NCBI GenBank assembly: GCA_016929335.1
Contig: JAFGIY010000062.1
Coordinates: forward strand, 1 to 64,000
Direction: 5' to 3'
Length of the DNA stretch: 64,000 nucleotides
Origin: Acidobacteriota bacterium
Lineage (GTDB): Bacteria; Acidobacteriota; UBA6911
Positions within the stretch are counted from its first letter, which is position 1; every line of letters starts with the position of its first letter. The translations under genes were made by a program, and so were the position numbers. The notes under the pieces are model-generated. The model did not search any database. It was not told the DNA's origin and worked only from the letters and a program-made list of their open reading frames with translations. This document shows, in pieces, positions 10,901 to 18,933 of this stretch.

Positions 10901-11222
10901 TGATCTGGTGGCTACCGAAGGCACCTGCAAGGCATTGCGTGCCTGCGGCATTGCGTGTGATATTGTGTACAAGGTGGGCCAGGGCGAGCCGACTTCGCTG
11001 AGCCTGATACGCAAGGGAAAGATTCAGCTGATCGTCAACACGCCGTGGGGCAAGGTATCGCGCACGCACGAGTATGAAATCGGTCGTGTGGCATTGGCCC
11101 ACAACGTGCCGTACATCACGACTCTGTCGGGCGCAGGCGCCGCCGTACGCGGTATCCGCTCAATCAAAACCAGAGCACTCTCCGTGTGCTGCCTGCAGGA
11201 ATACCATGGGGGAAGGGATTGA
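7974..11222 (+). CDS. carB: carbamoyl-phosphate synthase large subunit
   Basis: Synthesises carbamoyl phosphate from bicarbonate, ammonia and two ATP. The 1082-residue protein has the full duplicated architecture: first half beginning [25 protein letters not shown], second half restarting at [19 protein letters not shown], each with ATP-grasp motifs, and a C-terminal MGS-like allosteric domain (from about residue 930). The GTG at 7974 preceded by GGAG with 5-base spacing gives the canonical MPKRTDI start; an upstream in-frame GTG at 7935 has no ribosome site. The stop codon TGA is itself part of a dispersed GATTGACGATTTA repeat (11217-11251). Confidence 0.97.
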   Translation: MPKRTDIETILIPGSGPIVIGQACEFDYSGTQACRVLRSLGYRIVLVNSNPATIMTDPELAHRTYIEPLTPDILARIIEREKPQALLPTMGGQTSLNLAYALHEKGILAANNVELIGARFEAIRKAESRELFAESMRRVGLEVPRGRIVRSLEEALALMDEIDYPVILRPAFTLGGTGGGTAYKSAEYKTKISRALDLSPVHEVLVEESVIGWKEYELEVMRDRKDNFVVVCSIENLDPMGVHTGDSITVAPAQTLTDKEYQLMRDAARLVMTEIGVETGGSNVQFAVNPVDGRLVVIEMNPRVSRSSALASKATGFPIAKIAAMLAVGFTLDEIPNDITRKTPACFEPSIDYVVTKVPRWDFEKFPSSSDELGVQMKSVGEAMAIGRNFPESLQKAFRSLEIGHAGLGADGKDPVDVYSPKAGIAEMKKIIRRRLTRPHPNNLLYLKNGLQLGMPVRELARRTGIDPWFIHNIGRIADMETALRSRAFASLSREELFEAKRLGFSDRQIAFLCSSTEAEVRRRRAQLKLEAVFKTVDTCAAEFAADTPYYYSAYEEENEAKPSNRKKVIILGGGPNRIGQGIEFDYCCVHGVFALQEEGFEVQMINCNPETVSTDYDISDRLFFEPLTFEDVMRIIENENPYGVIVQFGGQTPLKLAIPLERAGVRILGTSPDSIDLAEDRKRFGALLRRLRIPHPPYGTAASTAEALSVARKIGYPVLVRPSYVLGGRAMKIVYDDHMLRQYMREAVKASSEHPVLIDKFVEDAFEFDVDAVFDGRDLLLGGIMQHIEEAGIHSGDSACVLPPYLITPQQLEQIEQYTHQLARALKVKGLLNVQYAMRDEGVFVLEVNPRASRTVPFVSKAIGLPLAKAAARVMVGRTLKQMGLTRPPQPRHISVKEAVLPFNKFSDVSVYLGPEMRSTGEVMGISYNLGSAFAKSQLAAGGGLPTTGTVFLSVNDNDKFRIIPLARDFVELGFDLVATEGTCKALRACGIACDIVYKVGQGEPTSLSLIRKGKIQLIVNTPWGKVSRTHEYEIGRVALAHNVPYITTLSGAGAAVRGIRSIKTRALSVCCLQEYHGGRD

Positions 11223-11251
11223 CGATTTACGATTTTCGATTGACGATTTAT
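11217..11251. repeat. tandem GATTGACGATTTA repeat at carB 3' end
   Basis: Two copies of TTGACGATTTA, starting at 11219 and 11239, flank CGATTTTCGA. The carB stop codon is contained in the first copy, so the repeat has become the gene's last bases. Simple variations on GATTTACGATT are a low-complexity intergenic motif type. No gene follows until 11635. Confidence 0.55.
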
Positions 11252-11408
11252 GGTTGAATTCCGACACGTTCGTTTAATCGCTGCGTTTGAAAAATTGCCG
11301 ATAGGAAAAAGCTTCGATATTGTATATTCCATAGTAAAACCTACATATTTGTGATTGTTCTTTTCCCAATCAGCAATTGAAATATGTTCCCAGAAGATAT
11401 CGCTTCAG

Positions 11409-11464
11409 TACATGTGGGCGCGGGCTTCAGCCCGCACGTCCGGCTTGAAGGCCGGACCCACGTG
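11409..11464. repeat. REP-like double hairpin, copy 2
   Basis: ACATGTGGGCGCGGGCTTCAG...CCCGC is followed by CCGGCTTGAAGGCCGG and CCCACGTGT. Two stems are enclosed by ATGTGGG/CCCACGT. It is related in layout, not identity, to the elements at 183-225 and 39373-39450. It lies in the 412-bp carB-ppk2 gap, where I see no other clear structure apart from one isolated TACA-N4-TGTG half-match at 11342. Confidence 0.6.
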
Positions 11465-11634
11465 TGCGTAATGCCATCCTGTAATTCCGACCTCGTCGTC
11501 TTAAGGAATCATCGGGGGTAAATCCGGGGAATTCGTTCTTTATGCTTTTGGCGGCGCAGATATCCTAACCAATCTGATATCGCTGGCGACGGCTTCGGCA
11601 TAAAATGGTTCTATTGAACAAGGAGGGCGGGCAG

Positions 11635-12546
11635 ATGGGAAACCGTACGATGGCTGAATTATTCCGCGTTAAACCGAATTCAAAGTTCAGACTCAAAGGC
11701 CACGATCCGGCGTGGGAGCGCATTCAGGAAGCCAGGGGCCTGAGAAAAGAAGACGCCCGGGATAAAGCGCAGTCATTTCTAAAGAGAAGCCTCGAGGAAC
11801 TGGCTGATGCCCAGGAAGTTCTCTGGGCAAGCGATACCTACTCGATTCTGATGGTACTGCAGGCGATGGATGCTGCCGGGAAAGACGGTATCATCGAACA
11901 TGTCATGTCGGGCATGAATCCGCAGGGATGCCAGGTCTACAGCTTCAAGCGTCCCTCGGACGAAGAACTGGATCACACCTTTCTCTGGCGCTGCATGAAG
12001 GCTCTGCCGGAACGGGGCAGAATCGGGATTTTCAACCGTTCCTATTACGAGGAAGTCCTGGTTGTCAGGGTGCACCCGGAGTTTCTCGATAGGCAAAAGC
12101 TGCCGCAGGGCAAGCGCGGCAAATCGTTCTGGAAAGACCGATTCGAGGACATTAACACATTTGAAAAACACCTGGCCCGAAGTGGAACCGTCATCGTCAA
12201 ATTCTTCCTGAACATTTCAAAAGAGGAACAGCGGGAGCGCTTTCTAGCCCGGTTGGAAGATCCGCGCAAACAATGGAAATTCTCGATGGCGGATCTGGAG
12301 GAGAGGAATTACTGGAACGATTACATGGAAGCCTTTGAGGATGCAATCAGGGAAACGAGCACTGAATGGGCTCCCTGGTACGTCATTCCCGCCGATCACA
12401 AATGGGTTGCCCGCGCCGCCGTTGCGAGCATACTGACCGAAACCATCCGTTCTCTGAATCTGAATTTTCCCGAGGTTGACGCGCAGCAGCGCAAAGAGCT
12501 GGTCCAGGCCAAAAAGCAGCTGGAAAAGGAGAAGCTCCAAGGGTAA
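11635..12546 (+). CDS. PPK2-family polyphosphate kinase
   Basis: Transfers phosphate between polyphosphate and a nucleotide (NDP or NMP), forming or using polyphosphate in the cytoplasm. The P-loop is QAMDAAGKDGIIEHV, followed by the GMNPQGCQVYSFKRPS block, the FNRSYYEEVLVVRVHPE Walker-B/lid region and an arginine-rich lid. About 303 residues is the single-domain PPK2 length. AAGGAGG (11620-11626) is spaced 8 bases from the ATG at 11635, preferred over an in-frame ATG at 11605. Whether AMP or ADP is the preferred acceptor (class II versus III) cannot be read with confidence. It is monocistronic between carB and the amt operon. Confidence 0.92.
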   Translation: MGNRTMAELFRVKPNSKFRLKGHDPAWERIQEARGLRKEDARDKAQSFLKRSLEELADAQEVLWASDTYSILMVLQAMDAAGKDGIIEHVMSGMNPQGCQVYSFKRPSDEELDHTFLWRCMKALPERGRIGIFNRSYYEEVLVVRVHPEFLDRQKLPQGKRGKSFWKDRFEDINTFEKHLARSGTVIVKFFLNISKEEQRERFLARLEDPRKQWKFSMADLEERNYWNDYMEAFEDAIRETSTEWAPWYVIPADHKWVARAAVASILTETIRSLNLNFPEVDAQQRKELVQAKKQLEKEKLQG

Positions 12547-12574
12547 CTGCCGGATTTTCAACCATCATCTCCAT

Positions 12575-12617
12575 TACAAATATGTCTTATGCCTTCGGCT
12601 AAGCATACATTAATGTA
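12575..12617. promoter_or_regulatory. paired TACA-N4-TGTA enhancer sites (F and E)
   Basis: TACAAATATGTC (12575-12586) and the perfect palindrome TACATTAATGTA (12606-12617) are 31 bp apart, exactly as at glnN. Their centres are about 178 and 146 bp upstream of the predicted amt transcription start near 12758. Confidence 0.6.
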
Positions 12618-12731
12618 AATCTCGAACCTGTCGCTACCTTGCTGCCCCTGCCGGCCTCAGTAGAGAGTAAATAACTGTAATAAATGGTTTTATGCCGCTC
12701 CATAGCCCGGCTAAAATCCGCCTCCAGGAGT

Positions 12732-12747
12732 GTGGCATGCCTTTTGC
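12732..12747 (+). promoter_or_regulatory. sigma-54 (-24/-12) promoter of amt-glnK-glnD
   Basis: TGGCAT-GCCTT-TTGCA is identical to the glnN promoter in both conserved boxes. Transcription would start near 12758, leaving about 22 nt before the amt ATG at 12781. Confidence 0.8.
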
Positions 12748-12780
12748 AACAGTCTCCTTGATGAAAGGAGACGCGAATCA

Positions 12781-14109
12781 ATGAAGCGTAAAATGATTTC
12801 CATACTGGTGGTTGCGATCATTCTGGCGGCACTGCTGGCTTTCCTGTCCCGTACCGGCATAGTCTCGACGAGTGGTGATACGGGGCAACTGGATGCAGCG
12901 GATTCGGCATGGGTTTCGGTTGCAGCAGCCCTGGTCATGCTGATGACGCCGGCCTTGGGTTTCTTCTATGGAGGGCTGGTTCGTCAGAAGAATGTGGTTT
13001 CCACCATTATGCAATGCGTCATCATTTTTGCCGTATCAACCGGGGTTTGGACGCTATGGGGCTATAGTCTGGCTTTTGCTCCGACGCATGGCGGTTTTAT
13101 AGGGGGATTGAAGTATGCGTTTCTTCATGGAGTCGGCGCAGCTCCGGATCCCGCTTATGCGGCTACAATTCCCGGTTCTCTGTTTTATTTCTTCCAGCTG
13201 AAATTTGCCGCGATCACGCCGGCGCTGATCATCGGTGCTTTTGCCGAACGCATCCGCTTTCGTTCGCTGATCGTATTCGTCGTGCTGTGGACCACCTTTG
13301 TTTATGCGCCTGCCGCGCACTGGGTCTGGGGTGTGGGTGGATGGCTGAGGAATCTGGGCGCTCTGGATTTTGCGGGCGGAACAGTGGTGCACGTGCTGGC
13401 GGGAGTCTCGGCGCTCGGTTCGGCCATGGTTATAGGCCGGCGTAATAAAAGCGCGCACGCGGCACGGCCGAGCAATGTGCCCTTCGTCATTCTTGGTGCG
13501 GCCTTGCTCTGGTTCGGCTGGTTCGGCTTCAATGCCGGCAGTGCTCTTGCCATGAATGGCATAGCCGTGAATGCCCTGGTCACAACAAACATTGCGGCTG
13601 CCTTCGCAGCTTTGAGCTGGATGATTGTGGATTGGATTCTCTGGGGCAAGCCTTCGGCTACGGGCGCCGCCACGGGAGCCGTATGCGGACTGGTAGCGAT
13701 TACGCCGGCAGCAGGGTATGTGGACTCCATGGCGGCCATTATTATCGGCCTGCTTGTCGGCATGATCTGCAGCTTTTCCGTAGTGTTGCTGGATCGCACC
13801 AGACTGGATGACACGCTGGATGTCTTTGCCTGTCACGGCATGGGAGGCATTTTCGGCGCGATTGCCACCGGATTTTTTGCGCAGAAACTGATCAATCCGG
13901 GCGGAGCGGACGGATTGCTGTACGGTAATCCGAAGCAGCTGCTGATCCAGATCGGCGCGGTCGCCGCCACGGCGGTCTGGGGATTTGTGATGTCTATCGT
14001 TCTGCTGAAGATCATCGACAAGCTCATGGGTCTCCGGGTGACGTCCGAGGAAGAAGAAATAGGACTGGATCTTTCGCAACACGGCGAGAGCGCTTACAGC
14101 GCCGACTGA
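12781..14109 (+). CDS. amt: ammonium transporter
   Basis: Inner-membrane ammonium channel, active as a trimer and gated by PII. The 442-residue protein starts with a hydrophobic signal-like segment followed by eleven predicted membrane helices. Family signatures include MLMTPALGFFYGGLVRQKN, the FVVLWTTFVYAPAAHWVWG stretch, DFAGGTVVHVLAG with a pore histidine, LLWFGWFGFNAGSA, and DDTLDVFACHGMGGIFG with the second pore histidine. AAAGGAG ends 10 bases before the ATG at 12781; an in-frame GTG upstream is not needed. It is followed 144 bp later by glnK, the classic pairing. Confidence 0.97.
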   Translation: MKRKMISILVVAIILAALLAFLSRTGIVSTSGDTGQLDAADSAWVSVAAALVMLMTPALGFFYGGLVRQKNVVSTIMQCVIIFAVSTGVWTLWGYSLAFAPTHGGFIGGLKYAFLHGVGAAPDPAYAATIPGSLFYFFQLKFAAITPALIIGAFAERIRFRSLIVFVVLWTTFVYAPAAHWVWGVGGWLRNLGALDFAGGTVVHVLAGVSALGSAMVIGRRNKSAHAARPSNVPFVILGAALLWFGWFGFNAGSALAMNGIAVNALVTTNIAAAFAALSWMIVDWILWGKPSATGAATGAVCGLVAITPAAGYVDSMAAIIIGLLVGMICSFSVVLLDRTRLDDTLDVFACHGMGGIFGAIATGFFAQKLINPGGADGLLYGNPKQLLIQIGAVAATAVWGFVMSIVLLKIIDKLMGLRVTSEEEEIGLDLSQHGESAYSAD

Positions 14110-14253
14110 GAAAAAGATACGGGATGGTACGCAGGCGGCATGGGATCGGAACCTCTTGAGATCCTTTTACCGCGACGGTTGAAATCATGCCGGTGAATGG
14201 AAGAGAGACAGCACCAATGATGGCAATGAACTCCAGACTTAAGGAATAAGACT

Positions 14254-14592
14254 ATGAAACTGATTCTGTCGATCATACGCCCACATCGCCTTCAGGATGT
14301 CAAAGAAGCGCTTTCAAAAATCGGTGTCGCCGGTTTAACGGTCACCGATGTTCGGGGCGCAGGAAGGCAGAAGGGCCAGGTGGAACGCTATCGCGGTTCG
14401 GAATACAGTGTGGACCTTCTCGCAAAATGCAAGATCGAGATCGCCGTGACGGATGACCAATGCGAAGAAGCGATCCAGGCTATTCGAAAAAGCGCATTCT
14501 CGGGTGAGATCGGGGACGGAAAGATTTTTATACTCCCGCTTGAAGACGCCATGCGTATTCGAACGGGCGAACGCGGAGAGGATTCCCTGTAA
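14254..14592 (+). CDS. glnK: PII nitrogen regulatory protein
   Basis: Small trimeric signal protein that binds 2-oxoglutarate and ATP/ADP and controls Amt and glutamine synthesis. At 112 residues it has the normal length. The T-loop carries the uridylylation target at exactly Tyr51 (RYRGSEYSVDLL), the B-loop reads GEIGDGKIFILPLEDAMRIRTGE, and the N-terminus MKLILSIIRPHRL is typical. AAGGAA precedes the ATG at 14254. Conservation of Tyr51 and the adjacent glnD make covalent control by uridylylation likely. Confidence 0.97.
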   Translation: MKLILSIIRPHRLQDVKEALSKIGVAGLTVTDVRGAGRQKGQVERYRGSEYSVDLLAKCKIEIAVTDDQCEEAIQAIRKSAFSGEIGDGKIFILPLEDAMRIRTGERGEDSL

Positions 14593-14668
14593 AGGAAAGC
14601 CCGATAATTCTCTTTTGAGCAAATTTCCGGCGCTGCCTGGCGTTGTTTCAGGACCCTTCAATCCTTGC

Positions 14669-17254
14669 ATGTGCGGCCGTCTCATGAATAAGAAAATCGA
14701 GCTGCTTCAGCATAAGTTCAGAGAAGGAAGATCGAAGCTGTTTCGATGTGTGACATGGGACTCCTCTGCAACAGAGCTTCTTGAGGCGCACACCTCACTC
14801 GTCGATGGACTGGTGAAAGAGATTTACGAGATTTCCTGCCAGGCAGCCGACCGTAAAGCGGGCCGGTCGGAAAGTTCAGGTCTCGCTATCGTGGCTACCG
14901 GAGGCTATGGAAGAAGGGAACTGAACCCATTTTCCGATATTGACATCGCATTCATACCATCGGAAGAAGAAGATCCGTGGGTCGAAGCTCTGGTTCACAC
15001 GGCATTCAAACTTGTGATGGATGTATTTCTTTCTCTGCGCGATGTTCGGGTCGGGTATTCATTCCGTCCCGTTGCGGAAGCAAATGCCTGGGATTTAAGG
15101 ACCAAAACGTCTCTTCTGGATCTGCGTCCAGTCTGTGGAGACACCGCTCTGGCGGATAGGCTTTCGCATCGGATCCGCGAGGTCCTGTCTCCGCTGGATC
15201 TTATGCTCGAATCTCCTTCTGCCGGGGATCGAAAGCGGAAATCGACATATTCTCTCTATTCGGTGGAGCCGAATTTTAAGGAGGGTCCGGGTTCATTGCG
15301 GGATCTGCATCGGGCCCGCTGGATCTTCAAACTGCTGCTGAAGGCGGATCATCACACTCTCGATCAGGCAATGAAATACTTCGCAGGCATATCGGAACGG
15401 CAGATCGCCGAGGTGCATGAGGCTGCAGACTGGTTCTGGCGGGCACGGACCTGGCTGCATCTGGCGGCCGGAAAGCATTCCGATGTACTGATAACCAATT
15501 ATCAGGACCGGATCGCGCGCGAATTGGACAGCTGTTCAGCCCAGGAGTGGCTTTCAAAGCATCTGGCTCATTCCGAAACCCTGGCCAGATTCCGGGAGGC
15601 GGCGATTCGAGTGCTGCTCCGGGGACCGATGACTGTGAATGGAGTCCGTCTGGAAGACGGCACGATCCACCTGCAGAATGATTCTCTTAATCCGGTTTCC
15701 ACAACAAGCGCCCTCCTTGTATCCCAACGGTATACCATCCCCATCAGCTTGAATGACCTGAATCGGCTGGAAGAAGCGCGCAAAGGAGCACTTGAAATCC
15801 ATGAACCATCCGGCGAAGAGGTTTGGGCGCTGAACCAGATTCTGGGTGAAGGGAAGGGTGTTGCCGCCGCTTTGCGGGCCTTGTCGGAATTCGGGATTCT
15901 GGATCGATTTATTCCGAATTATTCGCGAGTAATGCGCTTCGTGCCTCCGGATCCTGCGCACAGCTATACGGTAGGGGAGCATTCGATGCGAATGGTCGCA
16001 CACCTCGAAAGCTTGCGGGAAGGCCGGGATGCCAAGGAACAGCGATTCACCGAATTGCTTGGCCAGTGCCCTCATTTCGATATGCTGTGCCTGGCAGCGC
16101 TGCTGCATGATGCCGGGAAGCTTCATCCTGGAGCGGATCATTGTTTGTCCGGTGCGGATTTGGCGAAGTCGGTTTCGGCGCGATTGAATCTATCGCCCGA
16201 AAAAAGGGAAATCCTGGATGTCCTGGTCCGGCACCACCTCCTTCTGGTGCGCACGGCAAGACTGCACGATTTGAAATCTCCCAATGTCATCCAGAAAGCA
16301 GCGGAACAGGTTCCCAGTCTCGAGGCGTTGCGCCACCTCTACATCTTTACTTATGTTGACAATAGTGAGGTGTCAGAGAACAACTGGACCTCCATGGATC
16401 TGAGAGATATGGAGGACCTCTATATAAGAATTCAGGACCTCCTCTCATGCCGGTCCGGCGAAGAAACCGGCCGCAAAGCGCAGGAGGATCAGAGCGTGCT
16501 GATACGAAGAAAACTGGAGGCACTCCAGGTGAAGAATGAAAGCGCTGTTTTAAAACACTGCGATACGATGCCTGCCGGTTATGTTCTCAACACGCCCCTG
16601 GAAGAAATAGCGTTCCATCTCGAGCTTCTGGACAGGCTGGATGAGGAAAGCATTGTCTTAGATGTGTATAACCGTCCCGGGGAGGACTATTCAGAACTTA
16701 CCATTTGCACGCCTGATGATCCCCGGCCCGGAATGCTGGCGAAGATCGCGGGAGTTCTTTATGGATGCAATGTAGATATCGTCAAAGCCCAGGCCTACAC
16801 CATGGATAACAAAAGGAGAGTCGTTCTGGATACGCTCTGGATCCGCTGTAATGGAATGCAGATTTCGGAAACCAAAGCACGAAAGATTCAATCTGCCCTG
16901 AAAGAGGTTCTGACCGGCGGCAGGACGATTGAGAACTTTCTTCGGGCTGCAGGTGAGAATCCGCCCGACGGTATTATGGTGGACGCCATCGATCTTCATA
17001 ATGATCTTTCGGAGGAACACACTGTCGTGCACATAGTGGCGCACGATCTGCAGGGCCTTCTCTATTTGATGACGCGAAGCCTGTCCCGTTGCGGCCTCGA
17101 TACCCATTCCGCCAAAATAGCGACATGGAATGCACGGGCGGAAAATAATTTCTATGTCACCTCGATAGCCGGCGGCCAGATACCGGACCGGGATCTGGAC
17201 TCGTGGACAAAGCGGCTTGCCGGTGAATTAAGGGGAAATGCCGCTTCAACCTAG
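14669..17254 (+). CDS. glnD: PII uridylyltransferase / uridylyl-removing enzyme
   Basis: Glutamine-sensing bifunctional enzyme that uridylylates and deuridylylates PII. Order of domains: nucleotidyltransferase with ATGGYGRRELNPFSDIDIAF around residues 73-92, a GlnD linker region, an HD hydrolase domain (LLHDAGKLHPG near residue 478) and two C-terminal ACT domains (about 670-750 and 790-861) that bind glutamine. Length is about 861 residues, as in enterobacterial GlnD. The open frame runs back to 14453 inside glnK; the ATG at 14669 or 14684 gives the family start. Neither has a strong ribosome site, so translational coupling to glnK 76 bp upstream is possible. Confidence 0.94.
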   Translation: MCGRLMNKKIELLQHKFREGRSKLFRCVTWDSSATELLEAHTSLVDGLVKEIYEISCQAADRKAGRSESSGLAIVATGGYGRRELNPFSDIDIAFIPSEEEDPWVEALVHTAFKLVMDVFLSLRDVRVGYSFRPVAEANAWDLRTKTSLLDLRPVCGDTALADRLSHRIREVLSPLDLMLESPSAGDRKRKSTYSLYSVEPNFKEGPGSLRDLHRARWIFKLLLKADHHTLDQAMKYFAGISERQIAEVHEAADWFWRARTWLHLAAGKHSDVLITNYQDRIARELDSCSAQEWLSKHLAHSETLARFREAAIRVLLRGPMTVNGVRLEDGTIHLQNDSLNPVSTTSALLVSQRYTIPISLNDLNRLEEARKGALEIHEPSGEEVWALNQILGEGKGVAAALRALSEFGILDRFIPNYSRVMRFVPPDPAHSYTVGEHSMRMVAHLESLREGRDAKEQRFTELLGQCPHFDMLCLAALLHDAGKLHPGADHCLSGADLAKSVSARLNLSPEKREILDVLVRHHLLLVRTARLHDLKSPNVIQKAAEQVPSLEALRHLYIFTYVDNSEVSENNWTSMDLRDMEDLYIRIQDLLSCRSGEETGRKAQEDQSVLIRRKLEALQVKNESAVLKHCDTMPAGYVLNTPLEEIAFHLELLDRLDEESIVLDVYNRPGEDYSELTICTPDDPRPGMLAKIAGVLYGCNVDIVKAQAYTMDNKRRVVLDTLWIRCNGMQISETKARKIQSALKEVLTGGRTIENFLRAAGENPPDGIMVDAIDLHNDLSEEHTVVHIVAHDLQGLLYLMTRSLSRCGLDTHSAKIATWNARAENNFYVTSIAGGQIPDRDLDSWTKRLAGELRGNAAST

Positions 17255-17297
17255 CGCAGTGCGTCCATCAGATCTTCACATTTATCAAAAGGAAAAC

Positions 17298-17318
17298 GCC
17301 ACGGATTGCACGGATTTA
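17298..17318 (+). repeat. dispersed CACGAATT motif, copy 3
   Basis: GCCACGGATTGCACGGATTTA, a variant with GG in place of GA in both halves, located between glnD and the prenyltransferase gene. Confidence 0.4.
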
Positions 17319-17326
17319 TAATGATG

Positions 17327-17338
17327 TCACATTTGTGA
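17327..17338. promoter_or_regulatory. TCACA-TT-TGTGA palindrome
   Basis: A 12-bp inverted repeat about 110 bp before the prenyltransferase start. The short spacer differs from the TACA-N4-TGTA sites and from a standard CRP/FNR site, so its regulator is unknown. Confidence 0.25.
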
Positions 17339-17444
17339 TAAAGTACGGCCGCCGATGCGGGCTGCATCCGGACGGATTACCTGAACGGCAGGTTTTGTTA
17401 AAAGCCGGCATTTTGCTGAACCTCATCATTGGTCGGGTAAAAAC

Positions 17445-18329
17445 ATGAAATATGTTATCGGTGTTATGCGTCCAAGATTTCTGTTGCTGGCGGTTGCATG
17501 TGTTTTCCTCGGTTTATCGGCCGCCGTCTGGGCAGGACATACAATCGACTTTTGGCATGCCGTCCTCTGTTTCGTCGGTGGTGTGCTTGCTCACGGAAGC
17601 GTAAACGCTTTCAACGAATATGAGGATGTTAAGAGCGGGCTGGATTTCCGGACAATCCGCACCCCGTTCAGCGGTGGAAGCGGCACATTGGTTCCGGTGC
17701 CGCACAAACTGCCTGTTGCGTTGTGGACGGGAATCATCACTGCGGCCATTTGCATTGTCATAGGAATATACTTCTTCATGCTCCATGGATGGCCGATCCT
17801 GGCCATCGGGGCATTGGGATTGTTCGTAATTGTGATCTATACTCCATGGTTGAATAAGATCCCTCTACTGTGCCTGATCGCTCCGGGATTGGGTTTCGGC
17901 ACTCTGATGGTAAACGGAACTTATTTTGCGCTGACGGGTGAATTCTCGTGGACAGCGCTGCTGATTTCTTTCGTCCCCTTCTTTCTTGTCAGCAATCTGC
18001 TGCTCTTGAATCAGTTTCCTGATGTCGAGGCGGACAAGACAGTCGGACGAAGACATCTCCCGATCACCGTCGGCAGGAAAGCCAGTGCCGTCATCTTTGC
18101 GGCATTTGTTGCAGCCACCTATCTGACTATTATTCTTGGGGTGGCAATCAAGCTGACTCCGCTATGGACGCTCATAGCTCTGGTTTCACTTATCTTCGCA
18201 CTGCCGGCAGCCAAAGGCGCCCTGGCGCATCCGGACAATCTGGCAAAACTGGGAGCTTCGATGGGGCAGAATGTCCTTTCAAATCTGATCGCGCCGATAT
18301 TGGTCGGCATAGGCTTGCTGGTCGGGTAA
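17445..18329 (+). CDS. UbiA-family prenyltransferase (MenA-like)
   Basis: Integral membrane enzyme that attaches an isoprenoid chain to an aromatic or similar acceptor. The 294 residues form about eight or nine hydrophobic helices. The first Asp-rich motif is NAFNEYEDVKSGLD (Asn and two Asp spaced as in NxxxDxxxD) and the second is NQFPDVEADKTVGRRHLPI. The RPRFLLLAV start and the overall pattern resemble 1,4-dihydroxy-2-naphthoate prenyltransferases (menaquinone synthesis). No other quinone gene is nearby, so the acceptor is uncertain. The ATG at 17445 has only a weak GGGT before it; a methionine at codon 8 is an alternative. Confidence 0.8.
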   Translation: MKYVIGVMRPRFLLLAVACVFLGLSAAVWAGHTIDFWHAVLCFVGGVLAHGSVNAFNEYEDVKSGLDFRTIRTPFSGGSGTLVPVPHKLPVALWTGIITAAICIVIGIYFFMLHGWPILAIGALGLFVIVIYTPWLNKIPLLCLIAPGLGFGTLMVNGTYFALTGEFSWTALLISFVPFFLVSNLLLLNQFPDVEADKTVGRRHLPITVGRKASAVIFAAFVAATYLTIILGVAIKLTPLWTLIALVSLIFALPAAKGALAHPDNLAKLGASMGQNVLSNLIAPILVGIGLLVG

Positions 18330-18342
18330 TCAAAAGGGAGAT

Positions 18343-18357
18343 CCCGGCTCTGCCGGG
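18343..18357 (+). terminator. hairpin after the prenyltransferase gene
   Basis: CCCGGC-TCT-GCCGGG begins 14 bases after the stop codon. It could end or stabilise the transcript, but no T-run follows, so factor-independent termination is doubtful. Confidence 0.35.
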
Positions 18358-18460
18358 GAGGCAGAAAGAGTTGGACATATTCCGGAGCATGCTTGTGTCC
18401 TGCTGAAGCTGCTGTTGACAAGTACACGACACATGGTGAAGCTCATCATTGATATAAAAG

Positions 18461-18678
18461 CGGTCCACGTCCAAATCCAGCAGTAGGGAATGCAACGATT
18501 GTACTTGGTCGTGGACTTGGACGTGGTCCTGGACCAGCGTTTTTCAAAGCAAATAAGCCTGCAAAGACAATACAATTCCGCTGACTGAGCCTTATATAAA
18601 TGAATCATTGGCGCCAGCGTTACGATATCTGCCATTCAACTTGGACTTCGACGTGGTCGTGGAATTGGTCGTGGTCGG
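18461..18678. repeat. GTGGWC / TTGGWC hexamer repeat region
   Basis: Three blocks are built from GTGGTC, GTGGAC, TTGGTC and TTGGAC hexamers: 18461-18480 (minus orientation), 18503-18535 and 18640-18678 (plus). GGTCCACGTCCAA at 18462-18474 can pair with TTGGACGTGGTCC at 18517-18529, 12 of 13 bases. The period is 6 with no constant repeat or unique spacer, so this is not CRISPR. The frame is not conserved as a protein. It occupies the middle of a 604-bp gene-free stretch (18330-18933); the rest of that stretch shows nothing I can name. Confidence 0.6.
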
Positions 18679-18933
18679 CTTTTTGGAGGCCCCTTTGAGC
18701 GGCTATAATCCTGCCACCAGCTTTGCTGTTGTGATAGTTGCTCCGGCAACGTCCGTGGGAATCAGCATCTTCCTCGATGCCTATGGATTACAAATCCCGA
18801 AGACAAACGCTTCCCACCGGCCGTCCTCCAAAAATATGCTGGAATCGAGGGAGTCGTTGGTAATAAGGTGATGCATACGGAGAATCGAGCGGAGACCGGA
18901 GCATTAAATTTATAATACACAGAAGGAGGATTT

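Noticed and set aside
11342..11353. TACATATTTGTG as a nitrogen-control site
   Set aside because: Single imperfect site without the 31-bp partner; likewise TACATATATTTT at 51108.
13054..14082. 342-codon minus-strand frame opposite amt
   Set aside because: Its translation is His/Arg/Gln-rich and without motifs, whereas amt is certain.
14453..14668. N-terminal extension of GlnD into glnK
   Set aside because: The extension overlaps glnK out of frame with no homology to GlnD; the family start fits 14669 or 14684.
18461..18678. Possible CRISPR array
   Set aside because: Period is six with no constant repeat of 25-40 bp and no unique spacers; no cas genes nearby.
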